A stretch of DNA of 36,816 nucleotides from a virus, in the IMG/VR virus record IMGVR_UViG_3300037485_000671, positions 1-36,816 of that record. One strand, 5' to 3'. Shown one piece after another: positions 1 through 8,866 of the stretch. Made by a program: the position numbers and the translations under genes. Positions within the stretch are counted from its first letter, which is position 1. Each line of letters starts with the position of its first letter. Below the pieces are notes generated by a model that was not told where the DNA came from, did no database searches, and was given only the letters and a program-made list of their open reading frames with translations.

Positions 1-60
1 GCCAAAACCCACCGCGCCAAGGAGCAGGGCAAACCAAATCGAGCCGATGAAAGAAGCCAT
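1..60 (-). CDS. N-terminus of a small membrane protein, cut by window edge
   Basis: An ATG at position 60 follows the ribosome site AAAGG with 8 bases between. The 20 visible codons (MASFIGSIWFALLLGAVGFG) are almost all hydrophobic and look like a transmembrane segment. It starts 4 bases after the stop of the upstream lipoprotein-like gene, so it belongs to the same membrane-protein cluster. If the genome is circular it continues at position 36816. A role in lysis (holin-like) is possible from location and hydrophobicity only. Confidence 0.55.
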   Translation of the reverse strand, partial: MASFIGSIWFALLLGAVGFG

Positions 61-63
61 TGT

Positions 64-552
64 TCAAGCCTTTCGGCGCGTTTGCGCCATACGGAACGCC
101 AAATCAAACAACGGATCTTGCGCTCTCATTGCAGAAATCAATTCCCGATCACCTTCGGGACGGTTCGGGTCTAGCATATCCACCGCCAATTCCGCTTGCG
201 ATACCTTCCGCCGGGGAATCCAACCCACCGCAACACGGATAGCCGTCCCCAAGCCTGTTTGCCATAGCAGGATGCAGACAGCCACCGCAACAGCGGCAAT
301 GGCTCCCCATGTCAACATCTCCACCCATGCGGGGGTCTTGTCCTCCACCCCGGCTAGGTCAACGTGGATGCCCGCCGCAAGCGCATCAATCGTGGTAGCC
401 CGCGTGACAACCTCGTTGTCATGCATGGCTTCACCATGCTGACGCAGGGCTTGCGCCTCAAGCCTGATAGCGTTAGATGAGTTGGCAATCCGCTGCACCG
501 GGCTGCACGCAGCGCACAAGCACAACAGGACGAGCAGCAAGTAGCGAATCAC
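64..552 (-). CDS. Putative lipoprotein with an internal membrane segment
   Basis: 162 residues. The N-terminus (MIRYLLLVLLCLCAACS) looks like a lipoprotein signal peptide: short positive n-region, leucine-rich core, Cys at residue 16 after L-C-A-A (Cys at -3 is not ideal). A second hydrophobic stretch near residues 82-102 (WGAIAAVAVAVCILLW) would cross a membrane, and the tail is charged. The start overlaps the stop of the upstream TM/coiled-coil gene by 4 bases (ATGA), so the two are probably translationally coupled. Position after the tail fibre suggests a lysis or envelope role such as a spanin-like part, but no family was recognised. Confidence 0.7.
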   Translation of the reverse strand: MIRYLLLVLLCLCAACSPVQRIANSSNAIRLEAQALRQHGEAMHDNEVVTRATTIDALAAGIHVDLAGVEDKTPAWVEMLTWGAIAAVAVAVCILLWQTGLGTAIRVAVGWIPRRKVSQAELAVDMLDPNRPEGDRELISAMRAQDPLFDLAFRMAQTRRKA

Positions 553-815
553 GGCCTTGCTTCGATGCGCTCTAGCCGCTTCTCCACCTGCGACACGCGT
601 TCCCCAATCACGCGAATCTGCGCAGATGCATCGGCGTTGCGCTCCTTCATTACCGACAGGTCGGAGGCAATAGATTCAAGCATCCTAGACTGCTGTTCCG
701 ATACCGCCAACTGCTTCCCGACATACGCCACAAGACCAAGCAGCGTGATAGAAGTCAGGATCAACTGCACCTTTTCAAGTGCAATGCGCGTCACGGTATT
801 CGGGGTGTTGCTCAT
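549..815 (-). CDS. Small membrane protein with coiled-coil C-terminus
   Basis: 88 residues. One hydrophobic segment at about residues 17-34 (VQLILTSITLLGLVAYVG) is followed by a long charged helix with heptad-like spacing (SRMLESIASDLSVMKERN... VSQVEKRLERIE). This layout is shared by several phage lysis-cassette proteins (hemolysin XhlA-like or i-spanin-like), but the TM is N-terminal and the helix follows it. It sits between a fibre-accessory gene and a lipoprotein-like gene, which supports a lysis-region assignment. The function is an inference. Confidence 0.65.
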   Translation of the reverse strand: MSNTPNTVTRIALEKVQLILTSITLLGLVAYVGKQLAVSEQQSRMLESIASDLSVMKERNADASAQIRVIGERVSQVEKRLERIEARP

Positions 816-818
816 GGA

Positions 819-1004
819 TCAATCAGGGTTAGGGACAAATCGCGGAACTTCCCCTGCATGATAATGGCTGTATGGGTCACACCACTCATTTTCAGCCAAT
901 GCAACCATTGTCAAATGCATGGGGGGTTCCCAAGGCGATGTCTCGTCCCAATCAATCACGTTCTCTACTACGTTGCTTGAGAAATTGACAAGTGCATATC
1001 TCAT
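819..1004 (-). CDS. Small protein after the tail fibre, possible fibre assembly factor
   Basis: 61 residues beginning MRYALVNFSSNVVENVIDWD and containing a W-x-P-P motif and a short C-terminal G-E-V-P-R-F stretch. Small proteins of this pattern (an N-terminal strand with V-x-N-V-I-x-W-D, then W-x-P-P) are common directly after phage tail fibre genes. It starts 3 bases after the fibre stop codon. A role in fibre folding or attachment is inferred from location; a small virion protein is equally possible. Confidence 0.65.
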   Translation of the reverse strand: MRYALVNFSSNVVENVIDWDETSPWEPPMHLTMVALAENEWCDPYSHYHAGEVPRFVPNPD

Positions 1005-1007
1005 AAG

Positions 1008-3323
1008 TCACCCGCAAATCGTATAGACCACGCAGTAGCCCACGCCACCTGCGCCACCCGCGCCGCCCGCAGTCGTTCCACGCCCGCCACCACCGCCGCC
1101 CGCGCCACGGATGCCCGCGCCGCCCGCGCCGCCTGTAGTGCTGCTTCCGCCGCCTCCACCGCCGCCACTTCCGAATCCGGTTCCGTTAACGGTTCCCGCC
1201 GTGCCGTTGCCGCCCGGGGTTCCAACCGCGCCACCCGCGCCACCGCCGCCGGAATTGGGAACGGTTGCAGAAGACCAACTGCCTTGACCACCCTGTCCAC
1301 CGTTTGCGCCCGCGCTAGTAACAAGCGATGCGCCGCCGCCACCGCCGCCGGGGCCATTGAACTTGCCAACACGCCCCGCGTTGCCCGCCGCAATGCCCGC
1401 GCCGAATCCGCCCGTAACGGTTCCGCCATCGTTCGTACGGATCGTAAGTACGCCGGAGCCGCCGCCGCCGACTGCAAAAACATGGTTTGAAAGCGCAGGG
1501 CCAAATTGCGTCAAGCCGCCCGCACCGCCGTTGTTGACAGTTCCGGCTGCGCCCGCCGTCCCCGCCGCTCCGCAGGTAACCGTTTCGGTTGCTGACAGGA
1601 GGCTTGCAGGAATCCACAGTTCCGAAACTTGTCCTGCGCAACCACCCGCACCACCGGATGCAGTCGATGCGCCGCTTCCACCCGCACCACCGCCGATGCA
1701 ACGGATGAACACCATTTTGGCATTGGTGGGCTTCGTCCAAGTACCGCTACTTGTGAATTCCTGCGTGTTGATCGTCACGCCCGGGATAGTGCATGAAAGC
1801 ACGGTTCCCGAAATGCTCAAGCCGTTGTTGACGGTGAGTTCCTGAATCGACCCCGCGCCCGATGCAGAGCCGCGACCAATGAGAACCGATGCAGCAGAAG
1901 TGTTTTGAACCTTGTCGTAAGTAACCCCTGCCGTATCAATGCTAATTGTTCGGTTCGCGGCAAGGGTTCCCCCGCCCGTCAATCCACCGTTTGCGGTAAT
2001 GCTTGTGGTAGTCGCAGCAACACCCGCTGCACCGCGAGTCCGATTGCGCCAAACAAGCGTGGTTGCATCCCACGAAAGCAAGTCTAGATCCGCCTGTCCG
2101 GATACAAGAACGTCAGAGAGTTCATCCAACTCCTGATAGTTCTGAATGTTGACAAAGATGCTGCCCGCGCCGCTGCCCGCCTTCTTGACGAGGAAAGCAA
2201 CGCGAACGCCATGCTTCGGCTGCGTTGGCAGCGTGCTCTGCATCTGCCCGGGCGTACTTCCCAAGTACAACGGCGTGCCCTCTGCGCCCGAGTAGCCATT
2301 GGTTGCCACTCCGGTCAGGAGGCCAAAAACTTGAATCAGTCCCGAGGTGTTAGGGGCAATCGTTTCTGCCGCAACCCCCACGGTATCCGCGCTCGTTACT
2401 TCGCTGTCTGCGTCAGCGAGTTCAACCGTCAGTTCGGTCGTCGAATGAGATCCGCTGATATAGACCACAGCCCCCTTGTTGATCGTGATGCTGTTGCTGC
2501 CGTTCCGTGCCCTCTTGAAAAGCGACTGCCCAATCTTTTCTTGGACGTTCGCGCTCAAGCCGAGCGTGACGGTTTCATAAGTCGCATCCCAATACATTCG
2601 ACCAACCGCATTAGTCGGCGTAGTTGGGGTCGTGTCAAAATCCACCCGTTCCGTGTTCAGGTCAACGACAGTCACTTCGTCAGGAAGTCCGACTGTGATC
2701 GTGGTTCCCGTTACGGATGTTGTAATCTCTTGTGCCGTTCCCGCGACCGTAATCGTTCCGCTTGTGGTAATCGCCGTGCCGCTGCCGTTGTCGCCCGCCG
2801 GAGTAATGCTTGTGACCGTGCCGGAGCCTCCCGAAACGGTAGCCCATGCGCCGTCACCGCGAAGATAGGTGCTGCCGCTTGCAGTCCCGGTAGCGTTGAT
2901 GTTGGAGATGCCAACAACCGCGCTGCCAAGCGTGGGGTTGGGATACGTCCCCGTCAGCGAACCCCCTGCCGCTCCGGACGGGGTACGAGAATCAGACAGC
3001 CGGGTATCGGTAGCCCCAACCAACTGCGTAGCCGTACCCGATCCGCTTGCGGCAATGTCGGCGGCAATCGTGCCGGACGTAGTGATGGTTCCGCCCGTCA
3101 ACCCCGTTCCGGCGGTAATGCTTGTGACCGTGCCGGATGTCGAAGGCGTAACCCATTGCGTGTTGTAGTCCGTAGCGTTGATCTTCGACAACACCTGTCC
3201 GGTCGTTCCGCCCGCAGGAACGCCAACGCCGGGTTGCCCCTGCGCAACAGACACATCCACCGTTGGATCGCTGACCGTGATATCAACGCCGTTGTCGGTG
3301 ACGATGATTTCTACATTGTCCAT
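1008..3323 (-). CDS. Tail fibre with glycine-rich tip
   Basis: 771 residues. Residues 1-130 carry low-complexity strands and a GTVTSITAGTGLTGG-type repeat that recurs twice more (SGTVTSITP..., TTSITANGGLTGGGT), typical of trimeric phage fibre shafts. Near residue 560 comes the phage pattern FTSSGTWTKPTNAKM, followed by about 200 residues extremely rich in glycine (GGAGG, GGGGG runs) ending in VGYCVVYTICG. Such tips can fold as packed polyglycine-II helices and act as receptor binders, as in gp38-type adhesins. The SD GGAGG precedes the ATG. The glycine/alanine codons create many long open frames on other strands that are not genes. Confidence 0.88.
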   Translation of the reverse strand: MDNVEIIVTDNGVDITVSDPTVDVSVAQGQPGVGVPAGGTTGQVLSKINATDYNTQWVTPSTSGTVTSITAGTGLTGGTITTSGTIAADIAASGSGTATQLVGATDTRLSDSRTPSGAAGGSLTGTYPNPTLGSAVVGISNINATGTASGSTYLRGDGAWATVSGGSGTVTSITPAGDNGSGTAITTSGTITVAGTAQEITTSVTGTTITVGLPDEVTVVDLNTERVDFDTTPTTPTNAVGRMYWDATYETVTLGLSANVQEKIGQSLFKRARNGSNSITINKGAVVYISGSHSTTELTVELADADSEVTSADTVGVAAETIAPNTSGLIQVFGLLTGVATNGYSGAEGTPLYLGSTPGQMQSTLPTQPKHGVRVAFLVKKAGSGAGSIFVNIQNYQELDELSDVLVSGQADLDLLSWDATTLVWRNRTRGAAGVAATTTSITANGGLTGGGTLAANRTISIDTAGVTYDKVQNTSAASVLIGRGSASGAGSIQELTVNNGLSISGTVLSCTIPGVTINTQEFTSSGTWTKPTNAKMVFIRCIGGGAGGSGASTASGGAGGCAGQVSELWIPASLLSATETVTCGAAGTAGAAGTVNNGGAGGLTQFGPALSNHVFAVGGGGSGVLTIRTNDGGTVTGGFGAGIAAGNAGRVGKFNGPGGGGGGASLVTSAGANGGQGGQGSWSSATVPNSGGGGAGGAVGTPGGNGTAGTVNGTGFGSGGGGGGGSSTTGGAGGAGIRGAGGGGGGRGTTAGGAGGAGGVGYCVVYTICG

Positions 3324-3324
3324 G

Positions 3325-3657
3325 TCAGCCTCCTGCCGCCGGATTCACCTGCGCAAAACCGTTCGCCACATATCGCCGGATCACGCCGCCCGTCCATTCA
3401 ATTTCAAAGTCAAACCGTGCGTTGCCAAGATCGAACAGCGCGGTAGTAGCAGCAGGTATGACCATGATTTTCTGATTCGTGGTTGCCCCGGCAACAATCA
3501 TGCCGTTTGCAATGGTTGCAGTCAGGAAAGGAGTCGAACCGGGGAACGCACAATTGACACGCCATTCGGTGGCGGTGGCGATATCAGCAACACCCGTTAC
3601 GGTAATCGTCTGCTGATACGTTGCGCCCTGAAAGAAATTGATGTTCCACCTGTCCAT
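3325..3657 (-). CDS. Small tail/baseplate accessory protein
   Basis: 110 residues beginning MDRWNINFFQGATYQQTITVTG, predicted mostly beta. Small proteins starting with this N-x-x-F-x-Q-G-x-x-x-x-x pattern are common just before phage fibre genes and look like one beta-sandwich unit. It begins 1 base after the hub-like gene ends and stops 1 base before the fibre start. A role linking the fibre to the tail tip is inferred from position. Confidence 0.65.
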   Translation of the reverse strand: MDRWNINFFQGATYQQTITVTGVADIATATEWRVNCAFPGSTPFLTATIANGMIVAGATTNQKIMVIPAATTALFDLGNARFDFEIEWTGGVIRRYVANGFAQVNPAAGG

Positions 3658-3658
3658 G

Positions 3659-5506
3659 TCATGCTCCTGAAGTGCAGGTCACCTTGACCGCGTTCGGCAT
3701 TGAGAACCAGTATTCCGCCTGTTCCGATGGCGGGGCCGCACCCGCCGTGTATGCGGTCGGGAAATGCTCCACCATTAGGACGATAGTGTCTTCGCAAATT
3801 GGCAACGCTTCAATAGTCGCGGCGACATAATCAGATTGAAAGATGCCGGGAGCGATGACGTTAGACGAACTACCAACGCCAAAGTATTGGTTGCCCGCTT
3901 CAGCCATGTTGCGCGCCTTGAACGTCCCTGCTCTTGCCCATCCGCCAAGACCAACAGACAACGGGGTATTGGCATCCGGGTTTGGCTCCACTTCCTCAAA
4001 CGAGTAAAGCCATTGCCACGGGTTGCCTTCCGCGTCTATCGGATCGCTCAAAGTAATCTTGGCAGGGAATACCCGGCAATTCGGCGGGGCTACGTCCAAC
4101 TGCATCACGCCGCTTGACAGCCGCCGAGCCTGTGCCATGCCCTTTGACATGACAAGTTCCCGTGGGTCATCAGTCGGCATCCCGTTGGGGCCAAGAACCC
4201 AATCATCCTCACGGGCTTCGGTAAGCGCAACAGGCACACACTTGCCATTGCGATACGTCAGGCTGTAGCGAAGCATGGTGCAGCGGTACGAACCCTTGGG
4301 AAGCAGCGGCCACCCGGCCCAAATCGTCTTGCCGTGCGTTACCGTAGTGCGGGCCTCAAAGACAATCTGCACCGCCTCAACGAATCCGTCTGCGCCCCAA
4401 CCCGGGGAAGTTGATTGAATGTTCCCGCCATGAGATGCGGGGTTAAGCGTGGTCGTAAGCGTTGCCACCAAGGAGCGCGGTTCTTTCAACAGTCGCTTGC
4501 CAATCGAAGCCCGCGTTCGATCCGTGGTGACATCGTTTTCCCACCCGAACTCATTCTGTTCAACGAACTTTACCGTATCGGAAGCAGCATCAATCGTGTT
4601 GTCATACACGGTCTTGCCTTCAATGCTTCGATAGGGGAACGAGATGGTTACCTTGTTGGGGAACGCATTCTGCTGCCAATCGGAATTGCCATACCACACA
4701 GTTGCAAGCGAATCGGTTGGGGTTGCGGTATTCGATGGTGCTTCAACGCCGCCCATGTACGCACGCTTGTTGGAACTCATGTAGGTGTTGAGAATGCCAA
4801 TGTCATTCCCGACCCGCACAAGCGTCAACTGTTCTAGGGAAGTGTCCCATTGCATCATCCAACCACACGCCGACAGCACCAAGTCCAATGCCATTGCAAT
4901 TGAGCATTCCGGCGTAAACCGATGATCCGCTACACGATTAAGCAGCGTTGATGACGGAGCAAACGAGCCGGGAATGTCAAACGTGCCAACAGGCAACGCG
5001 CTACGCAGACTCTCAACCACAATTAGCGGTGTAGCCGTGAGCGGGTCAACACCACCTGTATTCCACCGTCCATCGGACGAGAACATAGCGGCCAGTTTGG
5101 GGGATGCGTTCAGCGCGTTGCTCTGCGACTGCTTCCACCACCACCGGACATCCACGGCTTCGACAATTGCTACGCCCGTACCGCCCGCCACAATGTAAAG
5201 CGGGCGCGGCGGCAGAAGCCATACGGACATGGATTGCGCGGTTGCATTGGTCGTTTCCTTCCAACTGAACACCGCACTAGGATTCCCGCCGTCACCGCGT
5301 TCGGCATACAACGTGTCCAACAACGCTTCCGATACAAGGCAGACCACGCGCCCCTCTCGCGTTGCGCCGGAAGGAATGTCAATGCGGAACAGGTCAGAAT
5401 CAGATAGCCCAAGAGAATGCGCGATATCGCGTATTTCCTCATTGTGAATCAGAGCCGGGATAACCGGGTCTGTTTCCGATGACGTTGTGAACCATGCTGA
5501 AATCAT
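3659..5506 (-). CDS. Tail tip / baseplate hub-like structural protein
   Basis: 615 residues, no signal peptide and no membrane segment. It starts with ATG overlapping the previous stop by 4 bases and has few cysteines, many W/Y residues and mixed alpha/beta composition. The N-terminus (MISAWFTTSSETDPVIPALIHNE) and its place between a large tail protein and the fibre match the position of tail hub or tip-attachment proteins in siphoviruses. I recognise no catalytic motif. The assignment is positional. Confidence 0.6.
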   Translation of the reverse strand: MISAWFTTSSETDPVIPALIHNEEIRDIAHSLGLSDSDLFRIDIPSGATREGRVVCLVSEALLDTLYAERGDGGNPSAVFSWKETTNATAQSMSVWLLPPRPLYIVAGGTGVAIVEAVDVRWWWKQSQSNALNASPKLAAMFSSDGRWNTGGVDPLTATPLIVVESLRSALPVGTFDIPGSFAPSSTLLNRVADHRFTPECSIAMALDLVLSACGWMMQWDTSLEQLTLVRVGNDIGILNTYMSSNKRAYMGGVEAPSNTATPTDSLATVWYGNSDWQQNAFPNKVTISFPYRSIEGKTVYDNTIDAASDTVKFVEQNEFGWENDVTTDRTRASIGKRLLKEPRSLVATLTTTLNPASHGGNIQSTSPGWGADGFVEAVQIVFEARTTVTHGKTIWAGWPLLPKGSYRCTMLRYSLTYRNGKCVPVALTEAREDDWVLGPNGMPTDDPRELVMSKGMAQARRLSSGVMQLDVAPPNCRVFPAKITLSDPIDAEGNPWQWLYSFEEVEPNPDANTPLSVGLGGWARAGTFKARNMAEAGNQYFGVGSSSNVIAPGIFQSDYVAATIEALPICEDTIVLMVEHFPTAYTAGAAPPSEQAEYWFSMPNAVKVTCTSGA

Positions 5507-7377
5507 GTCACGTAATCTTCCGGCGGGACGTTATACATCTGCCTTGTGTCCGTAGCATTGGCAAACACGCTGCTTCCCGGCGCGTTGCCTTCGTTGTACG
5601 CGGTCGGCGAATACGTTCCAAGAAGCGTTTCGTTTGGCGCACCCCACGCACGAAGATCGGCCCCACCCGGCGTAGTGAACGTGTAGAAGCCAACGCCGGA
5701 CACCCCGCCGGAATCGTAAAGCGTGTAGTCACGCTCAAAGATGCCCGTGAACATCCGCTGTCCCTGCGCATCAAACTTGCCGGAAGTCACGCGCCAATCT
5801 TCAGACTTGACATACGCGTTGGTGGGGAGCGGTCGAATCTCCTTGGGAGGAGCCTGATTTGCCCGCGAAACTTCCACGCGCTCACGCACTCGCACTTCGG
5901 GCTTCTTCGTCTGAAACACGAAGTCAGCCGTGTCAACGTACATGGGAGACAAGCGGACAATGCCGCTGTCGTACTCCGTATGCGTAACCGAAGTCGTGCG
6001 CGGAACGATGGTGGCATAGTTTTCCGCATCCCGGGCGGGCTGCTTCTGCACACCTTGGAATGCTCCGGAGAACAGTTCGTTCATCGCGGCTACGCCGGAC
6101 GTACCCGCAACCACCGCCACAGTCACCGTACCAAACGTGTTTGATCCGGTCACGGAAAACAAAGTGGCCTGCGGCATTTCCGTTGCTTCAACATCAACCG
6201 GAGTAATGCCGTCAATTTCGTTTGCCAACCAATGCGGCATCATGCCGTAAGCGATTGGGCCTTCAAGACTTCCCGTAGGAGTAACCGCAGGTCCATAGGA
6301 ATCAACGCTGCGAGACACGCTGCGGGTAATGGTGAACTTCTGACCGATCATGTACGGGATGGTCAGGATGCCCGACTGCTCCGGATTGGATGCTGCGGTA
6401 ATCCACGCTTCCATCTCGTAGCGAATGGCAAACCCGGACAGCAGATTCTTCTCCGTCACGCGAAGGTTCTGAACAATGGTGTTCTTGTAGTCCACGTTCA
6501 AGCGCAACTTGGACAACTGCACCGCCGCTTCAATCAGTTTGCGATTGGGCGTGGTTCCCGAAATGTCCTTCAGATCCAAGGAGCCTTCAAGGTCGCAACT
6601 GAACTTGGCAACAGCGTAGGTTGAATGGTTAATCCCGCGCTCAATGCTGAATTCCATGTCACCGACCATCACGCCATCGGGCAGGTCATACGCAAGTCGC
6701 TTGTCAACGATGGAGTAAGTCAGCATCGTGCTATTGCTATCAAGCGCGAAGTCCTGCGATTCGCGCCGCCATCCTTCGCCAATGACAGGCGGAACAATTG
6801 CACGGCGAAACAGATCGGCATATGCCTCTTTGCCCTGCCAAACTGCCTTGGTTGCTGCGGTCGTAGACGAACCGCTTGTACCACGCGCAACGGTCAGCGT
6901 CCCGTTGATTGTTCGCGTTACATGGCCCGCCGCATCCATGCTCATGCGCTGCGTCCAACGGTGGGAAGTCACCGTTTGAGAGTCAACGTACGAACGCTGC
7001 GAAGTCACTTCAAAGCGAAGGATGGCGGTGTTCGCGCCGTAAATATGAGTCGCGCTTATCTTGACGAACGGGCCACCCGTGTCATCGTTCAACTTGGTTG
7101 CGTCAAACAATTCATCGTTTACCCCGGTCAGGCCATAAATAGACACCTGATATACACGATTGTTCGATGCCTTCAAAGAATCGCGCAGGGTTTCGTAATC
7201 ATTGCCCGCGCCGCCGCATTCAACAATGCACGTTCCGACGATGCGGAACTTCTGACCAATGGCATGGATGTTGTCTTCGGCGTACACGGCTTCCTGCGCG
7301 TACTCCTCAATCTGCAATCCCGGGAACGTGAAGAGACTCAACCCCTCGTCAACAAGAACATTGATTCGGCTTCCCAT
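5503..7377 (-). CDS. Large tail structural protein after tape measure
   Basis: 624 residues, mostly beta, no membrane segment. The N-terminus MGSRINVLVDEGLSLFTFPGL and the block DNIHAIGQKFRIVGTCIVECGGAGND resemble insertion-type beta domains of tail tip or distal tail proteins. The ATG overlaps the tape-measure stop by one base (TAATG), which suggests coupled translation. Position directly after the tape measure is where the distal tail protein lies in most siphoviruses, but 624 residues is long for that family, so it may combine several tip functions. Confidence 0.6.
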   Translation of the reverse strand: MGSRINVLVDEGLSLFTFPGLQIEEYAQEAVYAEDNIHAIGQKFRIVGTCIVECGGAGNDYETLRDSLKASNNRVYQVSIYGLTGVNDELFDATKLNDDTGGPFVKISATHIYGANTAILRFEVTSQRSYVDSQTVTSHRWTQRMSMDAAGHVTRTINGTLTVARGTSGSSTTAATKAVWQGKEAYADLFRRAIVPPVIGEGWRRESQDFALDSNSTMLTYSIVDKRLAYDLPDGVMVGDMEFSIERGINHSTYAVAKFSCDLEGSLDLKDISGTTPNRKLIEAAVQLSKLRLNVDYKNTIVQNLRVTEKNLLSGFAIRYEMEAWITAASNPEQSGILTIPYMIGQKFTITRSVSRSVDSYGPAVTPTGSLEGPIAYGMMPHWLANEIDGITPVDVEATEMPQATLFSVTGSNTFGTVTVAVVAGTSGVAAMNELFSGAFQGVQKQPARDAENYATIVPRTTSVTHTEYDSGIVRLSPMYVDTADFVFQTKKPEVRVRERVEVSRANQAPPKEIRPLPTNAYVKSEDWRVTSGKFDAQGQRMFTGIFERDYTLYDSGGVSGVGFYTFTTPGGADLRAWGAPNETLLGTYSPTAYNEGNAPGSSVFANATDTRQMYNVPPEDYVT

Positions 7378-8408
7378 TAGATGTCACCGTATTCCTTCCC
7401 GGTCATAGATCGAATGTCATCCTTGAACCATTGACTGTTCATAAGCCCGGTTGCTTGCGCACGCCTGATGTCATCAACCGTGCTGTAAATCTTGGACAGG
7501 TATTGCTGCTGTGGTCCCAAAGCCGCAGACATAAAAGTCTGACCAATGAATCCAAGTACGCCCTGACTTTCTTCCGCAACCTTGCCAAGAGCAAACGAGA
7601 ACGGACGGAAAATGTAAGCAACCTGCCTTGACAATTCCGAATACATTGTTCCGCCAACAGCCGCAGCCCTGTTGAAGCCGATCATGCTTTCAGCCCATGC
7701 AACCTCTGCTTGCGTCTGCGCCCGGAGGGAACTTGCATACAACGCACCATTGGCTTGCGCCTCGCGCATGGTTGTAATCATCTTCGACAAATCGTCTTGC
7801 ACCTTCGCACCCATGAGGATGCCGCTGAATCGCCACGTTTGCTCAATGCGTTCGCTTGTGCGCTGAAAGGCTGAACGAAGCAAGGCAACCGCTCCAACGG
7901 CCAAGCCAATGCCGCCGCCAAAAGCAAGAAGCATCGGAGCAAGCCCTGCCGCCGAAATCCCAAGTCCCTTCAGGAACCCGGATGTCGCGCTGTTAGCGGA
8001 AGCCAACTGCGCAGCAGACATCAGCCCGGGGCGGGAAATGAACTGCTGCAATTCGCCAATCATGGACGTTGCGCCGGGAATCGCGCTCTGAATGTTTCGA
8101 TTGCCACCAAACCCGCGAATGGTCTGTTGTCTCCACAACTCAACATTTCGCCGCCAATCGTTCGCCATTCGTTCAAAGAGCATCGCAAACTGCCGACCGA
8201 AAACGGCGGTGTTTGCAATCTGCATTTGGGTGTACGGGCCAATGCCGGACGGATAGGCATTCAGGTTCGCACCAATACGCGCATTCGGGTTCGCCTGTGG
8301 CGTGAGCGGCGCGGGGCCACCACCAACATTACCGCTGCCACTACCGCCGCCACCACCACCGCCCAAGTCACGGACGTTGATGTTGATTGATCCAAGATCC
8401 TCTGCCAT
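7377..8408 (-). CDS. Putative tape measure protein (short)
   Basis: 343 residues with the ATG set by GGAGGTG 8 bases upstream. The N-terminus has a glycine/serine linker (GGGGGGGSGSGN), the middle a strongly hydrophobic stretch near residues 155-185 (AGLAPMLLAFGGGIGLAVGA), and the rest is helical and rich in A, Q and M. This mix plus the place after the frameshifted tail chaperones is typical of tape measure proteins, which set tail length. At about 1.5 angstroms per residue it would give a tail of only some 50 nm. No lytic domain is visible. Confidence 0.65.
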   Translation of the reverse strand: MAEDLGSININVRDLGGGGGGGSGSGNVGGGPAPLTPQANPNARIGANLNAYPSGIGPYTQMQIANTAVFGRQFAMLFERMANDWRRNVELWRQQTIRGFGGNRNIQSAIPGATSMIGELQQFISRPGLMSAAQLASANSATSGFLKGLGISAAGLAPMLLAFGGGIGLAVGAVALLRSAFQRTSERIEQTWRFSGILMGAKVQDDLSKMITTMREAQANGALYASSLRAQTQAEVAWAESMIGFNRAAAVGGTMYSELSRQVAYIFRPFSFALGKVAEESQGVLGFIGQTFMSAALGPQQQYLSKIYSTVDDIRRAQATGLMNSQWFKDDIRSMTGKEYGDI

Positions 8409-8410
8409 GA

Positions 8411-8866
8411 CTACTTCACCTCCCAAGTCATCTCATACGAGAACTCGTAAGAGTCCTTCAGCGTGAGCCAACCTTCCAGTTCCGGGACAGCCTGAACCGT
8501 GCCGCCGGAACGGAACGTCATAGCCACCGTCATTAGCCCGAAGTCGCGCTGCACAAGCCATTCGCGCAGGACATCAACAAACTGCTGAATGCCCATGTCC
8601 CCGGCGATGCGCTGCGTGCCCCTGCTCATGGGATCGAAGAAGCCGCGCCACCAAACGGTAATGTCAACCGTGGTGCGGATCAGGCCAACGCCGCTGTTGG
8701 GATGCGCTGCGGTATCAGGGCCGGGGACAATCTGAATCGCGTACTGCCCGACCACCTCGTCAATCGGTGCTTCCACGATGTAAACGGTGTCGCCGTAGCC
8801 GCGTTCGGACATCCATTCCGCCAACTGATCGCGCATCTCCATGAGAATCTGCGCTGTATTAGCCAT
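8411..8866 (-). CDS. Tail terminator-like or minor tail protein
   Basis: 151 residues; the ATG at 8866 has GAAGG 6 bases upstream and overlaps the end of the chaperone ORF by 8 bases. The sequence (TAQILMEMRDQLAEWMSERG, then a beta-rich part with DITVWWRGFFD and a C-terminal YEFSYEMTWEV strand) has the alpha/beta pattern of tail-terminator or tail-completion proteins. Its place between the chaperones and the tape measure is unusual for a terminator, so the name is provisional. Confidence 0.5.
   Translation of the reverse strand: MANTAQILMEMRDQLAEWMSERGYGDTVYIVEAPIDEVVGQYAIQIVPGPDTAAHPNSGVGLIRTTVDITVWWRGFFDPMSRGTQRIAGDMGIQQFVDVLREWLVQRDFGLMTVAMTFRSGGTVQAVPELEGWLTLKDSYEFSYEMTWEVK

Noticed and set aside
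1001-1504. Ala/Arg-rich 167-codon minus frame
   Set aside because: Alternative frame of the glycine-rich fibre tip; composition is purely a frame effect.
2211-3446. 411-codon open frame on the plus strand
   Set aside because: It lies opposite the tail fibre, is rich in Arg/Cys/Ser with no domain, and comes from the fibre's codon bias. No SD and no neighbour on that strand.
5503-7377. Contractile sheath protein as in Mu-type myoviruses
   Set aside because: The head genes are Mu-like, but this protein follows the tape measure and not the tube, and shows no sheath-like C-terminal pattern; there is also no separate tube directly after it.
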